A DNA stretch of 64,000 nt from Ypsolopha sequella. Lineage: Eukaryota > Arthropoda > Insecta > Lepidoptera > Ypsolophidae. This document shows positions 51,906-63,774 of this stretch, piece by piece (the first letter of the stretch is position 1; each line of letters starts with the position of its first letter). The stretch covers positions 22,824,396 to 22,888,395 of the forward strand of contig OW204005.1 of assembly GCA_934047225.1 (NCBI GenBank), read 5' to 3'. A program made the translations under genes and the position numbers. The notes under the pieces were generated by a model. That model made no database searches. It was not told the origin of the DNA and worked only from the letters and a program-made list of their open reading frames with translations.

Positions 51906-53497
51906 GTATAAATTAAAATTTTCTGGTGGCTAGTTTGGGCAGAGGAAATTAGCTTATATATGTACTAAAACAAAACAGTTCTACCTTAAAACTGGGAACT
52001 AATAAAATTAACTTTTAATAAAAATTTAGTACCTAATCGACTTCAAATGTAACAGCATTCATTCATTAAAAAGTTTAAAATAATTATACAGTGGCCGATG
52101 GTAACGAAATAACACTTTTGCCGACTTCTTTCTTCCTGAAACATATATGTTCTCTAGAAGTCGGCGCTTTCATGTTGGTTTTTGTGTTGCTATATCGTAG
52201 GGAATACGCTGACTTCTAGATTGTTATATCCTTCAGATATATAATCTTTATATATTCGACGAAGATGCATGAAACTGACCCCAGTTTTACTCCCAGAGTC
52301 TTTTGTTGTTAAAAGTAAAAAAATGCATTTTAATAATAAACTTCTTAAAATCCCTAAAAATTTGTAGTTCTGGGCAAGTAGGCTATTCTTGTAAAAAGTA
52401 CTTAGTTCTAATATATAAAAATAAAAATTAGGTAGTTCTAGGAAAGAACAAAAATAATAAAAACACTTAACTCGATACAATGATTGATGTTGATTATATG
52501 GACTTCATTCAATTTCAAATTTATTTTTCCTCCTGACATTTGAGCATTTATTTTTTATTTTATTTTATTTTTTAAGATGACTTTTTCTACTTTATAAATA
52601 TATTTTCTTATCAGTTTTTGTATGTTATTAAGTAGATTGTATTAAGTTATTATGAAGCTTGTGTGTGTTTTTTTAATATTAATGTACGCCTATCGGTAGA
52701 ACATAGCGCTCAAAAATTTGTACCAACCTAAAATTACCTATGTTCATGAATAAAGATATGATTCTATGATTCAAACGTCCACAGGTGCATATGGTGAGTG
52801 CATCTGAAAAGTGTACCTACATCCACATCTGCCTACCTCTTTGCCAGCCCAGCCTCCTAGAGGGGCGGAATGTAGGTTGCAGGCTAGTTCTTTGTTCCAC
52901 AGCGGGCTGCGTTTCCCACTGACTATTTATTGGTCTGCGAATTATGGTACTACGGTTAATTTATTAGCATATGCGAAAGCTCAAAAGAAGTTTTGTCTTT
53001 TGAAAGGTTAACTGCAGAAAATGCAAGTTTTCTCATGTACGACGTTTGGCATGCAATTATGTTTTATATTTCATTTATCTATCAGATTCTTAGTATGAAA
53101 ACAAAAAACTGAAGAAAAGTATTGACCCCTTCGTGTCCTAGAGTCCAATAGCAAGCTACTATTACAAAAAGTAAAAAAAAATCATTCCTTTGGGCCAGAC
53201 TATGAGCTTTTTTTTTCGTCTCGCGAATGTAGCGGGTATTGTATATTAGTTTTAGAGGGGTAGTTTTTACCCTACGGAATCTTAAAGAGTAAAAAATTAT
53301 TGAGCTACATACAAAAAGCTTAGGACCAGCTTCGAGTAAGCCAGCCGTTCTAACGACGCGACTTTTTAACAACTTTAGGTGAAATGAAATCTACAAGAAT
53401 TCAACATAATATACAAGGTAATTCGATATGGTTTAGCTAAGTGTGTGCACAACAAACTTATCTAGAGTTAGGCGCAAGTAAGCAAAATATAAATAGT
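51906..53497. other. No gene recognised
   Basis: AT-rich. CCGACTTCTTTCTTCCTGAA near 52120 and its partial inverse CTAGAAGTCGGCG near 52160 form a small hairpin. Nothing coding is convincing. Confidence 0.35.
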
Positions 53498-53501
53498 TTA
53501 A

Positions 53502-53986
53502 GAAGATATGGCATACTCTAGCAACTTTTTTTATTACCCGTCCAGCTCAATAAGTCTAATGGCAAAGACTTTATTTGCTTTTCATAGAGGCGATTATATT
53601 TTGGCTCTTTAGCCTCTTTTTCTTGGACGCGTAATACTAGTGATCACGCAGCTAAACAACAAATTGGTGTGTTTTTAGCTAATACTGAAATATTTTGTAG
53701 GGAAAAAATATTGAATTTAGGTGATATACCTTCATATTTCTATTATTATGAAAAAACAATCAAGTTGATCTCTTAACCGCGTTCTTGAAGCGAACGTTTG
53801 AAAACCAAAAAAAAAGAGGTTGCAAAAACTTTTTTTTGACAAAAGTATAAATCTTAGTACATTGTTTATACGTAAGATCCCTAGAATAAACCGAATATAT
53901 TTTTTTCAATACAAGGAGAGTCCGAATGTATTCAAACGAATCCTAGATAGTCTGAAGTTGGTCATGCTCTACGCTCAGGTACAGTC
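53502..53986 (+). mobile_element. T1 element, intact flanks
   Basis: TTAA at 53498-53501 and 53987-53990. GAAGATATGGCATACTCTAG to CGCTCAGGTACAGTC. 485 bp. Serves as the uninterrupted reference for 46471-47399. Confidence 0.88.
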
Positions 53987-54016
53987 TTAAGGATCAAATT
54001 CAAAATAATTGACATA

Positions 54017-54221
54017 CCCCCGGTTTCTGAAAGGCCAATCAATGTTAACAGTAGATTAAAAAAGAAAAAGTGGGAATTTTACATTGAAATCAAAAATTAA
54101 CTAAGTTAATTATTGATTCATCACTATTCAGACTTCATATATGCTTTATTTTCACCGTTATTTGCGGTTAAAGTTTTTTTAATCTATTGTTAACTTTGAT
54201 TGGCCTTTAAGAAACCGGGGG
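54017..54221. mobile_element. 205-bp MITE
   Basis: CCCCCGGTTTCTGAAAGGCC then AATCAATGTTAAC at the left; GTTAACTTTGATTGGCCTTT then AAGAAACCGGGGG at the right. Inverted ends of about 33 bp. Single copy here. Confidence 0.87.
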
Positions 54222-54312
54222 TTAGTCATTTTGAATCATAACTTATTAGAAAATATTGTGTATAAAATATCTGGTAGTCACAAGATGGTTACGATATAAA
54301 CATAACAGACAT

Positions 54313-54400
54313 TCCATCCATCCATCCATCAGTCGTCTTCGTCCACTGTTGGACATAGACCTTTCCAAGATTTCGTAACTCTCGGCATCAGCTCTACCAG
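54313..54400 (-). repeat. R-SINE, internally deleted
   Basis: About 60 bp of tail (TCGTCCACTGTTGGACATAG) joined directly to the head (CTCGGCATCAGCTCTACCAG). ACAGACATT lies on both outer sides (the right one six bases beyond the head), a probable target duplication. Confidence 0.8.
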
Positions 54401-54722
54401 ACAATACAGACATTATAAACAACAATTTCAGAGGTCTCTTAAGGATTTTTTTCACGAAGTGAAAATTTCTAACCATCTTTTCTATTATAATTTTAAATAA
54501 ATATAACTAAAGAAAACCTTTAAAATTAAATATCAGTGATATATTCGGGCCCGGTATTAGTCACAATAAAATATTATGTTGTCATAGTAAAGTATGATGA
54601 TGTCATAATAATTTAAACATTTCTCATATCTTCAAGAACTATATGTATTTTTTCCGTTCTTTAAATACTATGTATTTAAAATTTATTGAAAAAGGCGTTA
54701 CTTTGCGGAAGTCCATCATAAA

Positions 54723-55149
54723 TTTGTGGGTATATTAATAATTTGCAATATTCCGCTAAACACTCTTACCATGCTATTCAAAATGCAGACTCAAGCACCG
54801 CCCGCCCTCCCGCATAAAACATGCACAAGCAAAGCAAGCAGTACGAGCACAAAATAAATCAATCTTAAATAACAAGCAAGAAAACTTATCGACACGTATT
54901 TCGCCTCTAAACGAGGCATCCTCGGGATGTGTAGTCCGCCCAGCCGCTCGACAGCAAAAATCTATGCTATCTATATATAACATTTTTGCTGTCAAGCAGT
55001 TGGGCGGACTACACATCCCGAGGATGCCTCGTTTAGAGGCGAAACACGTGTCGATAACTTTTCTTGCTTGTTATTTAAGATTGCTTTATTTTGTGCTATT
55101 AGGTACGAGTATTTAGCGGAATATTGCAAATTATTAATATATCCACAAA
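54723..55149. mobile_element. Long foldback element
   Basis: The inner stem ATTTCGCCTCTAAACGAGGC and GCATCCTCGGGATGTGTAGT is mirrored at the right by ACTACACATCCCGAGGATGC. The outer arms are TTAATAATTTGCAATATTCC and GGAATATTGCAAATTATTAA. The left arm has an extra about 75 bp (CACCGCCCGCCCTCCCGC). Overall 427 bp. Confidence 0.88.
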
Positions 55150-55304
55150 TAGCTATTGCTGAAAAACTTGTATATAGGTACCTATTTATTATCTAATGCC
55201 CACCTTGTATAGCTACTTGATAGTGAAAATAAAAGAAATAATCCAACTTATTTAATCTTTATTCAATCAGACCCTCTTTCTTACATAATTGCATAATTAT
55301 TTTT

Positions 55305-55431
55305 TCAATGCATGTGCTCGTAAAGGCCCACTTTTTATGCATCAAATGCAACTCCCTACGCTCGTGTTTTAAATCGTCCTCGTAATTTATTCCTTTGCGC
55401 CCTTGTAGCATAAACTACTATTAAATAGAAT
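55305..55431 (-). mobile_element. M4 MITE end fragment
   Basis: CAATGCATGTGCTCGTAAAG, then CTACGCTCGTGTTTTAAATC and TGTAGCATAAACTACTATT: one terminus of M4 plus the GGCCCACTTTTTATG block also at 5170. Confidence 0.75.
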
Positions 55432-56393
55432 TACATAAATAGTTTACTTAAATAATATACAAATAACAAAGCGTCAATATTACTAAGTCACTCAAAAAAG
55501 TCCAAATAACTTCCTCAAATGAGTTAAATAACAAAGAGAAACCATGACTCAGATTTTGGCAGAACCTCGGTCAATTTGATATTATACTATTCCTTATATA
55601 ACCATTTAATACAGAAGTGGTACAACTTATTCAATGACCGTTAAAAATGTAATAAAAACCGTTACGAAATTTTGCCTACTGACACACAAAATTACTTCCA
55701 TGTATTTATCTTTTGAATTAAGAACGAAAATCTTTTGAATATTATATCACAATTATGTGAAACAGATCGCAACAGTTATTTTTTTGAAACAAAAGGCGAT
55801 AAAGTTACACTTGATAACCTGACTGAATGAGAACACTGCGCATGCAACCTTAAAGTGCCTGAACAGAAATCGGAATTAGCTAGTGTGGATGTGATTTATT
55901 TACATGTGTTATGTTGATTTTAATGTGGATATTGCCGAGATAAGAGCTTTGAGTTGGTTTTGTTATGTTGTCATATTCATCGGCTGATGCATATTAATAA
56001 ATTATCGTATCTTTTTTTATCCAAATAATAGTTATTAAATTTATAATCGATGGCTTCTGCTGCTATATTAATAAAGAAAAGGTGATGTTGCAATCAAAGA
56101 GGTGATTATAAAGATATTTCAATATGTAAGTTTTCTAAACATTGTATCCAAATTAATAGCAACATTTAGTTTAAAATAAAAAAAAACATGCACTTTGCCT
56201 AATCCCAATTTATGCGATTAACGCATACATCTCGTGAAAATGGAAAAGCGTGAAATAGACTGCAATTTATGGACTAAAACAGTCCGAATTCATGAGGATT
56301 ACAACTCAAGATTTTGAAAATAATTATTGATTTACGATTAATTGTATCCATGTCGTGACCATATTTATTGTAGAATTGACCATTTCATGACCT
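55432..56393. other. No gene recognised
   Basis: AT-rich; no frame with a domain and no shared repeat noted. Confidence 0.4.
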
Positions 56394-56556
56394 GGGGCTC
56401 TACCGCGTAATTCTCATTTGTATCAACTTCAAGCAAATGCATGCGAAATTCAACGCGTGCAAAAGAGATGGCATGTCAGGCGGGCGTCGTCGCACGCACG
56501 ACAAATTTCAATCTCAAGTTGATGTTGATGAAAATGAGAATTACGCGGTAGACCCA
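56394..56556 (-). mobile_element. M2 MITE
   Basis: Reverse complement of 22299-22460, with about one difference (CCTGACATG against CCTAACATG). Ends GGGGCTCTACCGCGTAATTC and GAATTACGCGGTAGACCC. Confidence 0.93.
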
Positions 56557-56572
56557 CTGATTAGCCATCATC

Positions 56573-56922
56573 CATCAGCCTAGTTCGTCCACTGCAGGAC
56601 ATAAGCCTTTTCAGGACTTTACCACTCCCGGCGGTCATCCTGGAAGAATTGCCCATACTCACACACGCTGGGCAGGCGGGTTTGTGAGCGCGGTGCCGGA
56701 ACCCTCGCACCAGTGACGCCGCTGCCCTTCACCAGTCTGTTGAATATAAGGCCTGGCTATTAGGGATGAATATACCGCCATTCATCGGTCCCAGGCATGT
56801 TGGGCCTCCTGGTTTTTTGCCTGTGAGCTGTCCTCTTACTCTCCCTCAAATTACTTCGAGGGGGTTTCCAAGTAAGATGGTGGTACCTCCACAGTCGAGC
56901 CCAGCATCAGCTCATCGACCAC
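56573..56922 (-). repeat. R-SINE, full length
   Basis: CATCCATCAGCCTAGTTCGT to CCCAGCATCAGCTCATCGAC. It starts about 16 bp from the M2 copy. Collinear with 27848-28201. Confidence 0.92.
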
Positions 56923-57708
56923 TTGTCATATCCTGAAATATTAAGAGGCGTTTAGAAGGCGCATTGTGAAAAACCCGTCTTTTTCTAAATAATCGAAACA
57001 CAACACTTATATTAGTTGTTAATAAGAGCTTGAAATAAATGAATTTTATTTATTTTTTATTTATTTATATTAAAAATTTGTTCAATAGTTCCTCAAATAA
57101 ATTTTAAATTTATGTATTCAGTTTTTTTTAATTACCAAAAAACGTATTTTTACAATCCGCCTGCAAAACGGCTCTTGAGCTAAATGGGTCGCCTCGTTCC
57201 GCTCCGCTTCGCTCCACTTCGCTCGGCTACCAGATTTATGGTCACCAGCAACCTAACACTCTTCGCTTCGCTTATCGTCGTACCTACTTTTTACTTTTTG
57301 TTGAGACTATCGTAAATTTCTTTTTTCATACTTCATGGTATGGATAATTTCACGACGTGGTCACGACATCCGACACCACATATTTAGACCAACTAAAACA
57401 GAATTCGCAAAAAAAGAAGTTTTTGTGTCGACCCGTTTGTTCGCCTGTTCGCAAAGGTAACTTGAAAACGGCATTTAGTCCATTCAGTTGAGTCACGTGT
57501 ACTTAGACTGAGAAAATGACTATAATAGGATACTCTCAGATTTCTTTTCGATGACGTCACATTATGAAAATCGGCTTTATTTTTGTATTAAATCCATATT
57601 CACCGACGAGGAAGATCTAGTAGCTTTAATGAAACCTACAATTCTTTTTTACTTGCAATTGTTGGCATTTTTTGAAACTTGGCAAGCATCTTGAAGAAAA
57701 CACTCTTT
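56923..57708. other. No gene; GCTCCGCTTCGCTCC patch
   Basis: CGCTCCGCTTCGCTCCACTT at about 57190 pairs with the inverted copy near 44230. Otherwise AT-rich. Confidence 0.4.
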
Positions 57709-57937
57709 CACAGTTTCATTATTATTTTTTATTTCCCCACACCACACCCAACCGGTTTCGAATATTAATTAATTTTCACGGACTTTTTAGGTCTTAAAAA
57801 CGCAAACTACGTGCTAAACAATGTTGTTTTCAGCACGTACTTTGCTTTTTTAATACCTAAAAAGCCCGTGAAAATTAATTAATATTCGAAACCGGTTGGG
57901 TTTAGTGTGGGAAATAAATAATAATGGTGAAACTGTT
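57709..57937. mobile_element. 229-bp foldback MITE
   Basis: AACCGGTTTCGAATATTAAT and TAATTTTCACGGACTTTTTAG at the left are mirrored by CTAAAAAGCCCGTGAAAATT and ATTAATATTCGAAACCGGTT at the right; arms of about 110 bp with a very short loop. It directly abuts the LINE tail at 57938. Confidence 0.9.
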
Positions 57938-58959
57938 TCAAATTCAAATTCAAATTCAAATTCAAATTCAAATAGTTTATTTTGCAAAGCAGGTATAGAT
58001 ATATACACTTTTTACACGTCAAATTTAATCTAATAAAGAAAATATATGTAATAGAATAATAAATGTACATGAACTAAATTAAAGGTTTATTTAATTTATG
58101 TAGCAATATATTTACGATTAAAATGATAGGTAAAATATATATTATACAAGGTAAAATCCAATCAGCCGCCCGAACCCATACCGGAGACCCGGCCAGGGAC
58201 CAGGAACAAGGTTCAGTGATCACCAACCGAGCCCCCAGCACGAATCCAGGCGGCCGACCAAATCCCATCCTATATACTACATACTAATAGGTTACATATA
58301 TAAATACATGCCTACCTCCGCCCATTCGATTAGTCTTGCTAAGAAGAAGGGCAAGAAACTTAGCAAGATCATGTCTTTTTTTCAACATAAAACTTATACT
58401 ATACAATATATGACTTATATCTACTTTAACCAAGGGATAAGAAAATACAAGACAGTAGGAATTCAGGTTAATGAAAAAAAGAAAAACATATATATCTTTG
58501 TCTACCTGTCTCATATAGTCCTTTTCCTTTTACAGTCTATAATCAATTAATGTTTACACCTTAGAGGAATCATAAGTTAAGAAATTATACTATTTAATTA
58601 AATTATAACTTACTACGAGTATCATTATCACTGTAACACCATGCTTCACCATCATCCAAATATTCATTTATTTTATAATATGCCTTTTTCAATAGGCCCT
58701 GCTTAATATACAGTTTAAACTTATTCTCTGACAAAGTAAGGACCTCCTTTGGAAGTTTATTGTAAAATCTTATACCATGTCCTACAAAAGAGGTACTCAC
58801 CTTAGCGAGTCTGATTTTTGGAAAAGCCAGTTTATGCTTATTTCTGGTCTCCTTACAATGTTGCTTACCAAGCCTTGGGAAAGACTCAACATTTTTTCTG
58901 ACATATCTAAGGACTGTGTACAAGAGTGTTCTCTTCAAAATACTGATTATAGAAAACAA
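57938..58959 (-). mobile_element. LINE 3' end with (TTGAAT)n tail
   Basis: Minus strand: ORF2 C-terminus (58959-58603), UTR with TTGCTAAGTTTCTTGCCCTT, then GGATTCGTGCTGGGGGCTCG, CTCCGGTATGGGTTCGGGCG, and a (TTGAAT)n tail at 57974-57938. The stretch below 58262 matches the split element at 5508-6290. Confidence 0.8.
58603..58959 (-). pseudogene. LINE ORF2 C-terminus
   Basis: Open frame of 118 codons: TRNKHKLAFPKIRLAKVSTS, FVGHGIRFYNKLPKEVLTLS, NKFKLYIKQGLLKKAYYKIN and EYLDDGEAW to a stop. The (T)RN(K)..L..P..RL.K...SF...IRFYN.LP and AYY...EYL(D/N)D.. pattern is a common insect LINE C-terminus (family knowledge). The frame is intact but lacks the endonuclease and RT domains, so it is a 5'-truncated relic; low decay suggests it is fairly young. 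Confidence 0.85.
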
Positions 58960-58969
58960 TATAAAAGTA

Positions 58970-59012
58970 TATCGTCACGACATGAATCCCTGAGGGGGTG
59001 GCAGAGGTGTGA
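58970..59012 (-). repeat. S2 repeat end fragment
   Basis: ATCGTCACGACATGAATCCC then TGAGGGGGTGGCAGAGGTG, directly before a G-repeat. Confidence 0.65.
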
Positions 59013-59017
59013 TTATA

Positions 59018-59312
59018 AAAACCGGCCAAGTGCGAGTCGGACTCGCGCACAAAGGGTTCCGTACCATTATCTATAAAAACGGCAAAAAAACATGTCTGTT
59101 GTATGAAAGCCTCTTTAATATTTATTTTATTCTGTTTTTTAGTATTTGTTGTTAAAGCGGCAACAGAAATACATCATCTGTGAAAATTTCAACTGTCTAA
59201 CTGTCACGGTTCATGAGGTACAGCCTGGTGACAGACGGATAGACAGAAATACGGACAGCGGAGTCTTAGTAATAGGGTCCTTGGTTACCCTTTGGGTACG
59301 GAACCCTAAAAA
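59018..59312 (+). repeat. G-repeat, full length
   Basis: AAACCGGCCAAGTGCGAGTC, AAGGGTTCCGTACCATTATC, GCGGCAACAGAAATACATCA, GTGACAGACGG, TTTGGGTACGGAACCCTAAA. Reference copy, 295 bp. Overlapping 70-100 aa frames are spurious. Confidence 0.9.
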
Positions 59313-60364
59313 CAAATTTACCAAAAAAACAAAACTGCACAAAAAAACATGTAGTAGTCGAAACAAAAACAGAAGTTCTTCAGAGAGCAGGCAAGAAAAC
59401 TTGAAAATACTTTTTGTTTCCACACGTTTGTTTCTTTGGTAAAGATGTTCAGTGTGATCAGTATATTATGCGGTTTATGCCTATCACTCGGTATTTTTTT
59501 GTAGCGCTTCGCACCGAAACTACCAGGCTAGCATGAAAGGGAAGGTTGAAAGCGGTGCGAAGGTCGACGGGTACGGACTGCCGCCGAATTTCACTTCGGG
59601 CCATCGGACGCCGAGCGTGAAAAATATACGAACGGATGGACGGCTTTAATTATGATGTACCGCTTATTTTGAAAGGATGCGAATTGAATACTTTTACTTG
59701 ATTGGATTTTTGAACGCGGCGGTAAGAAACGGTTTTGAGATGAAAATAGGCTATTTGACTAATTTCGGACGTAATTTTAAATGATTATTTATAACATAAT
59801 AAGCACACTTCTTTGATATTTCCGAGAAATTTTACTGTTTTATTAATAAAATAAATATTTAAGTTTACGTTTTAAAAATCGCTCCGAAAACGATGTTTCT
59901 GTAATGGCGCTGGTCACGTGAAACGCGTGACGTCACACGCTAGTAAACAAGTTCACATAACCTCAACAAAACAGTGCACCTAAGTGAATTCTCATTACAA
60001 AATTTATCCAAAATTGACCGAAAAGTGCTTCACAGATCGAATTTAACACTCAGAAAACATAAAATGCAAACAACAATCAGTCTAGGAATCCATGTTTACT
60101 TGCATGTGACGTCACCATGAGTTGCCACCAATCACAGAGCGTTCGCGGCACATTGCCGTCACAGATAAGATATTTTAAAATATTATATTTTATTTCGCGT
60201 AATTTGCAAAAAATATGCGTAATTTAGTTTAAATAACGTGAAATATGTCTTTTTTAGGTTATTATCTGATAGGATGACCACAATTTGTAATGTATTTTCA
60301 ATGTTGTCAAATAGCCTATTGTCAAGCACGGAGTACAGTGATAGGCTCTGTCGTCAAGTTAGCA
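59313..60364. other. No gene; GC-rich islet at 59505-59640
   Basis: 59505-59640 (GTGCGAAGGTCGACGGGTAC, CATCGGACGCCGAGCGTG) includes a 38-codon frame starting ATGAAAGGGAAG at about 59534. No domain is recognised and there is no relative in the window. The rest is AT-rich with a GTGACGTCAC at 60109. Confidence 0.35.
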
Positions 60365-61197
60365 GCTCGATGTTTATTGGTGAAATGACATTGAAATAAC
60401 GTTCGTATCAGCACTATGGTATCAGCGCGCATTGCATACCGGTTGTTAGGGATTGCAATCCCGGTGCTTTTTTGCGATCCTGGTATTTGCGGGACAAAGA
60501 TTATTAATCCCCCAGTATCCCGGTATCAGCGGGATACCGGAGTCATGTAACAAAATCATATTAAAAGTATAGCTAAGTTAGATAATATAGATATGTATCT
60601 CGAGTCGATATCTGAATAAAATTCCACGAAAATAATTTGTATTTTAGTAACTGAATAATTATGTATTTTAGTCGTATAATAATCCAAATAAATATAAAAG
60701 TCCAAAGTTAATTTGATACATTTTTTTTTTAATGAGGACGCAAAAAGCACTGCATTTCTACGCTGCTGTCAGCGAGCTTACTTGTTATTTTACTGAATAA
60801 ATAGTCAGCAGCTGAGAATGCTACTCTGACTTCATACTAGTTGGTATTAAAGATTTTAAAGAACTGAGGCGAAGTGAAGTTATTTCTTTACTTAGATCCT
60901 CTTGATTCGTAAAGAGTATTTTTTTATATTATTGCCTCTAGTGTAGTCCCGCAAATTCCGCGATTCCCGCTCGGAAACCGCAGTGGGATCGGGACTGGAA
61001 AATGTTGCTGTTCCCCGGTAATAGTATCCCGGGGTCCCGGTATACCGGGACTGCAATCCCTAGCTGTTACGACTCTCGCTGCGTCCTTAATAGGGCGAAA
61101 TAAGAGAAAATTATACTTTTCACATGCACGTGATTGTTCGATTGAATAATCCTATGTTATGTTTATAGCTATCAAGTTTATCTATTAATCAAAGCAT
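60365..61197. mobile_element. T4 copy split by a hAT-like element
   Basis: GACATTGAAATAACGTTCGT and GCGCGCATTGCATACC (left), GTTACGACTCTCGCTGCGTC and GATTGTTCGATTGAATAATC (right), match the inverse of 41640-41860 without interruption there. The outer TTAA ends are not recognisable. Confidence 0.78.
60447..61062. mobile_element. hAT-like non-autonomous element
   Basis: TAGGGATTGCAATCCCGGT at the left and inverted ACCGGGACTGCAATCCCTA at the right, with further GGGATACCGG palindromes inside. 616 bp. No transposase trace. The target duplication is unclear because the flank (GGTTGT / GCTGTTA) has mutated; comparison with 41800-41830 puts one insertion point within GGCTGTTA. Confidence 0.85.
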
Positions 61198-61637
61198 AAT
61201 AGTAGTTTATGCTACAAGGGCGAAAAGGAATAAATTACGAGGACGATTTAAAACACGAGCGTAGCGAGTGTTTTAAACGTAACCGAGTAATTTATTACTC
61301 TTACGCCCGTGTATCATACTAAGTTTTTCAATGCATAGTGGGAGGAAATGAAAACAGATATAATCTTGTGAACTTTAAATTATGATTGGCTCAAAAGGAT
61401 TGTATCCAGAGCCGTTAAACAGTGCAAAAAAAAGGATAACATCTATGGTACACAGGAAAGGCTGCAGGTTAGCCAACCATTGCAAACAAATTAAAAAAAA
61501 ATAATAATAAAGCCCTAGGGCAAAATAATCGACTTTTTGTTCGGTTTTGATGCATAAAATCATAAAATCGCTACGCTCGTGTTTTAAATCGTCCTCGTAA
61601 TTTATTCCTTTGCGCCCTTGTAGCATAAACTACTATT
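61198..61637. mobile_element. M4 MITE, complete
   Basis: About 70-bp inverted ends: AATAGTAGTTTATGCTACAA ... ACACGAGCGTAGCGA, and TCGCTACGCTCGTGTTTTAA ... CATAAACTACTATT. 440 bp. The 83-aa minus frame across it is not a gene. Confidence 0.9.
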
Positions 61638-61839
61638 AAAACTGTGCATGTAGGTATATAGCTTGTAATTTACTGTATTTGTATTTATAGGTATATAGAC
61701 TAATAATAATGAAGTTGACATCAGTAGAATAGATTCCATAGACTCACATAAAACACGTTATTAAGAGTCCACACTCCAAAAAGTGTGCAAAGGTGTAAAT
61801 AATCTAAGTATGTAAAGGAAATAGACAAGTTTTCCCGGC
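61638..61839. other. No feature recognised
   Basis: AT-rich. Confidence 0.3.
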
Positions 61840-61945
61840 GGGCGTGTTGCGGGGCGGTGTGCGGCGCGAGGGGAAGGTGAACGATCTCCAGCGTATTCCG
61901 CGATGCGCTCGCGCAGCCCTTTATTAGTGTGCGGGAAGGGACGGC
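61840..61945. other. CpG-rich islet
   Basis: GGCGGGCGTGTTGCGGGGCG, TGTGCGGCGCGAGGGGAAGG and CGCGATGCGCTCGCGCAGCC in AT-rich flanks. Not part of any repeat seen here. It could be a promoter-proximal or conserved non-coding element; no TATA box, Inr or ORF supports a specific call. Confidence 0.35.
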
Positions 61946-62728
61946 CGATGTCGAAAATGTATCGTTTATTTATACCACGTGTATCTGTGATGTAAAAATG
62001 AATAGCACATGTTCTACTATTTTTTTTAACTTTTTTTGTTATACCCTGTAATCTGGTGAATACTGGAAAAAAGGTGATTTTATAATGGAAGTCCTAGCAC
62101 AAAAATTGTTTGGTTAAGTTTTATTTAAATTTAAATCATAGTAAGTCATAGACAGTGCGTATAATAATATGATTTTGATGCCCGTTTATTATAAATATTT
62201 GATTATGTTTCGTGACTAGGGAAGTACGTTTTTACATTACATTACAGAAAGATTTTAAAAATAATTTCGATGCAGAAAAGTTTAATACAATTACTTAATG
62301 TTGTGTACAATATCTCCATCTTGCTATGTAAGTTTCATTAATACACATTTGCGTGTAAAATTGACTAAATAGCTGAACTTAACCCCTTAATTTTTATTAT
62401 CGCTAAAACAATAGATTGAAAGAAAGAAAGAAAATGGAAAATGATTGCCAAAACACATTAAAAGGTAAACAAAAAAGGTAAACTTAAACTAAACTTAGAA
62501 CATTTTATAATAACATTTTACTATAACATAACTTAATATACATATATATATATACAGTTTAAATGGATGCATGCTCAACAATTGCTGTCCGTGAAATGTA
62601 AAAAATTACAAACAGCGCTGGTTTTCAGCATGTACCATGGCAGTTGACATATACTTCGTCAAACAGTGAGTTGGATCTATCATATAAGGTGTAATCATCG
62701 AAATAATGGTGTAATTTAATCAACCACC
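61946..62728. other. No gene recognised
   Basis: AT-rich, with an (AT)n run near 62545. Confidence 0.35.
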
Positions 62729-62910
62729 TGAATTCATATTGGAGACTCGGTAAGTGATCAGGAACAATGTTTAATGACCCGTCGGGTGAAATTTTAAGAA
62801 AATATTTGAAATAGTCCAGTGTGAACGGCAGCAAATTTTTTTTTGTGAATTTGAAAAATGTATCATTGAACCTTATTCCTGATCACAACCGAGTCTCAAG
62901 TATGAATTCA
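62729..62910. mobile_element. M3 MITE
   Basis: TGAATTCATATTGGAGACTC then GGTAAGTGATCAGGAAC at the left; CCTGATCACAACCGAGTCTC then AAGTATGAATTCA at the right. 182 bp. Confidence 0.82.
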
Positions 62911-63774
62911 TGCGGTTGATTAAATTCCACTTTGTATAGATTAAATCAGTTGACTATGAAAAAAAAACGCATTTTTTTCTCTGCACTGCGCCCAAGTGCA
63001 CATGAATAAAGGGCCCAGTCCTACGACACGTGTAGCTCGTATCTCTGTGACCTACTTACACATACACACACAAACAAACACCGAGCCCTTTTGTGCTTTA
63101 GTGTGGGTGCGTGGGCCCCGTCACGTAGAGAATACTTGAGTTGTGAGTGTGTGCGTGCTATTTAGGGTTTATCTTTAGAGTTCTTTAGAGATTATTGGTG
63201 GAGAAAATCGTCTTTGGAATAGATAAAGATTAGTGGGTATATGCTATAAAACTTCAACCACATGCTGTACTGATAACTAACAAATTTTGATCACTAAATT
63301 CGAAACGACAGACGCAAAAATATTTGAATTTCATTAATTAGTACAATACAAACAAGAAAATTGATTAGAAGGTAATGTTTCGAACAAAAATAACGAAACA
63401 AGAATCAATGTGATCGATTAGCCTTTGATAATCTAAGAGAGGTAATTTTTTCCCGAATAGCGACCTGAAAAATGTACAAAAACACACAGAATGCGCGTGA
63501 GTTTTACACAGACGCGCCCTATGCTTTTACGACGATGCACGCACACGCCACGTAGGTACGAGTATGTATGCGTAACTTTTGGGAGAGTTTTCTTTGATAA
63601 GAGTCTTCTGTGTGTGGGTGAGGTATAGTAAAACAGTTTTCTATTGTAGTAAACAATGTTTTTCATTGTGCTAGTGTTATTCTTACAGTTTAATGTTTAT
63701 GACAGCTATGCGTGTGGGCGCGACCATTTTTCACGTATTTGCTTGCTTTTGGCTTTATTAAATATTTCAATTCG
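62911..63774. other. No gene; GT/CA-rich
   Basis: CACATACACACACAAACAAA near 63060 and several GTGTGTG/ACACAC patches; an ACACGTGTAG E-box-like palindrome at about 63025. Nothing coding. Confidence 0.35.

Noticed and set aside
61375..61626. 83-codon minus-strand ORF in M4
   Set aside because: It spans a terminal inverted repeat and the interior of a MITE; the partial copy at 4836-5220 does not preserve the full frame.
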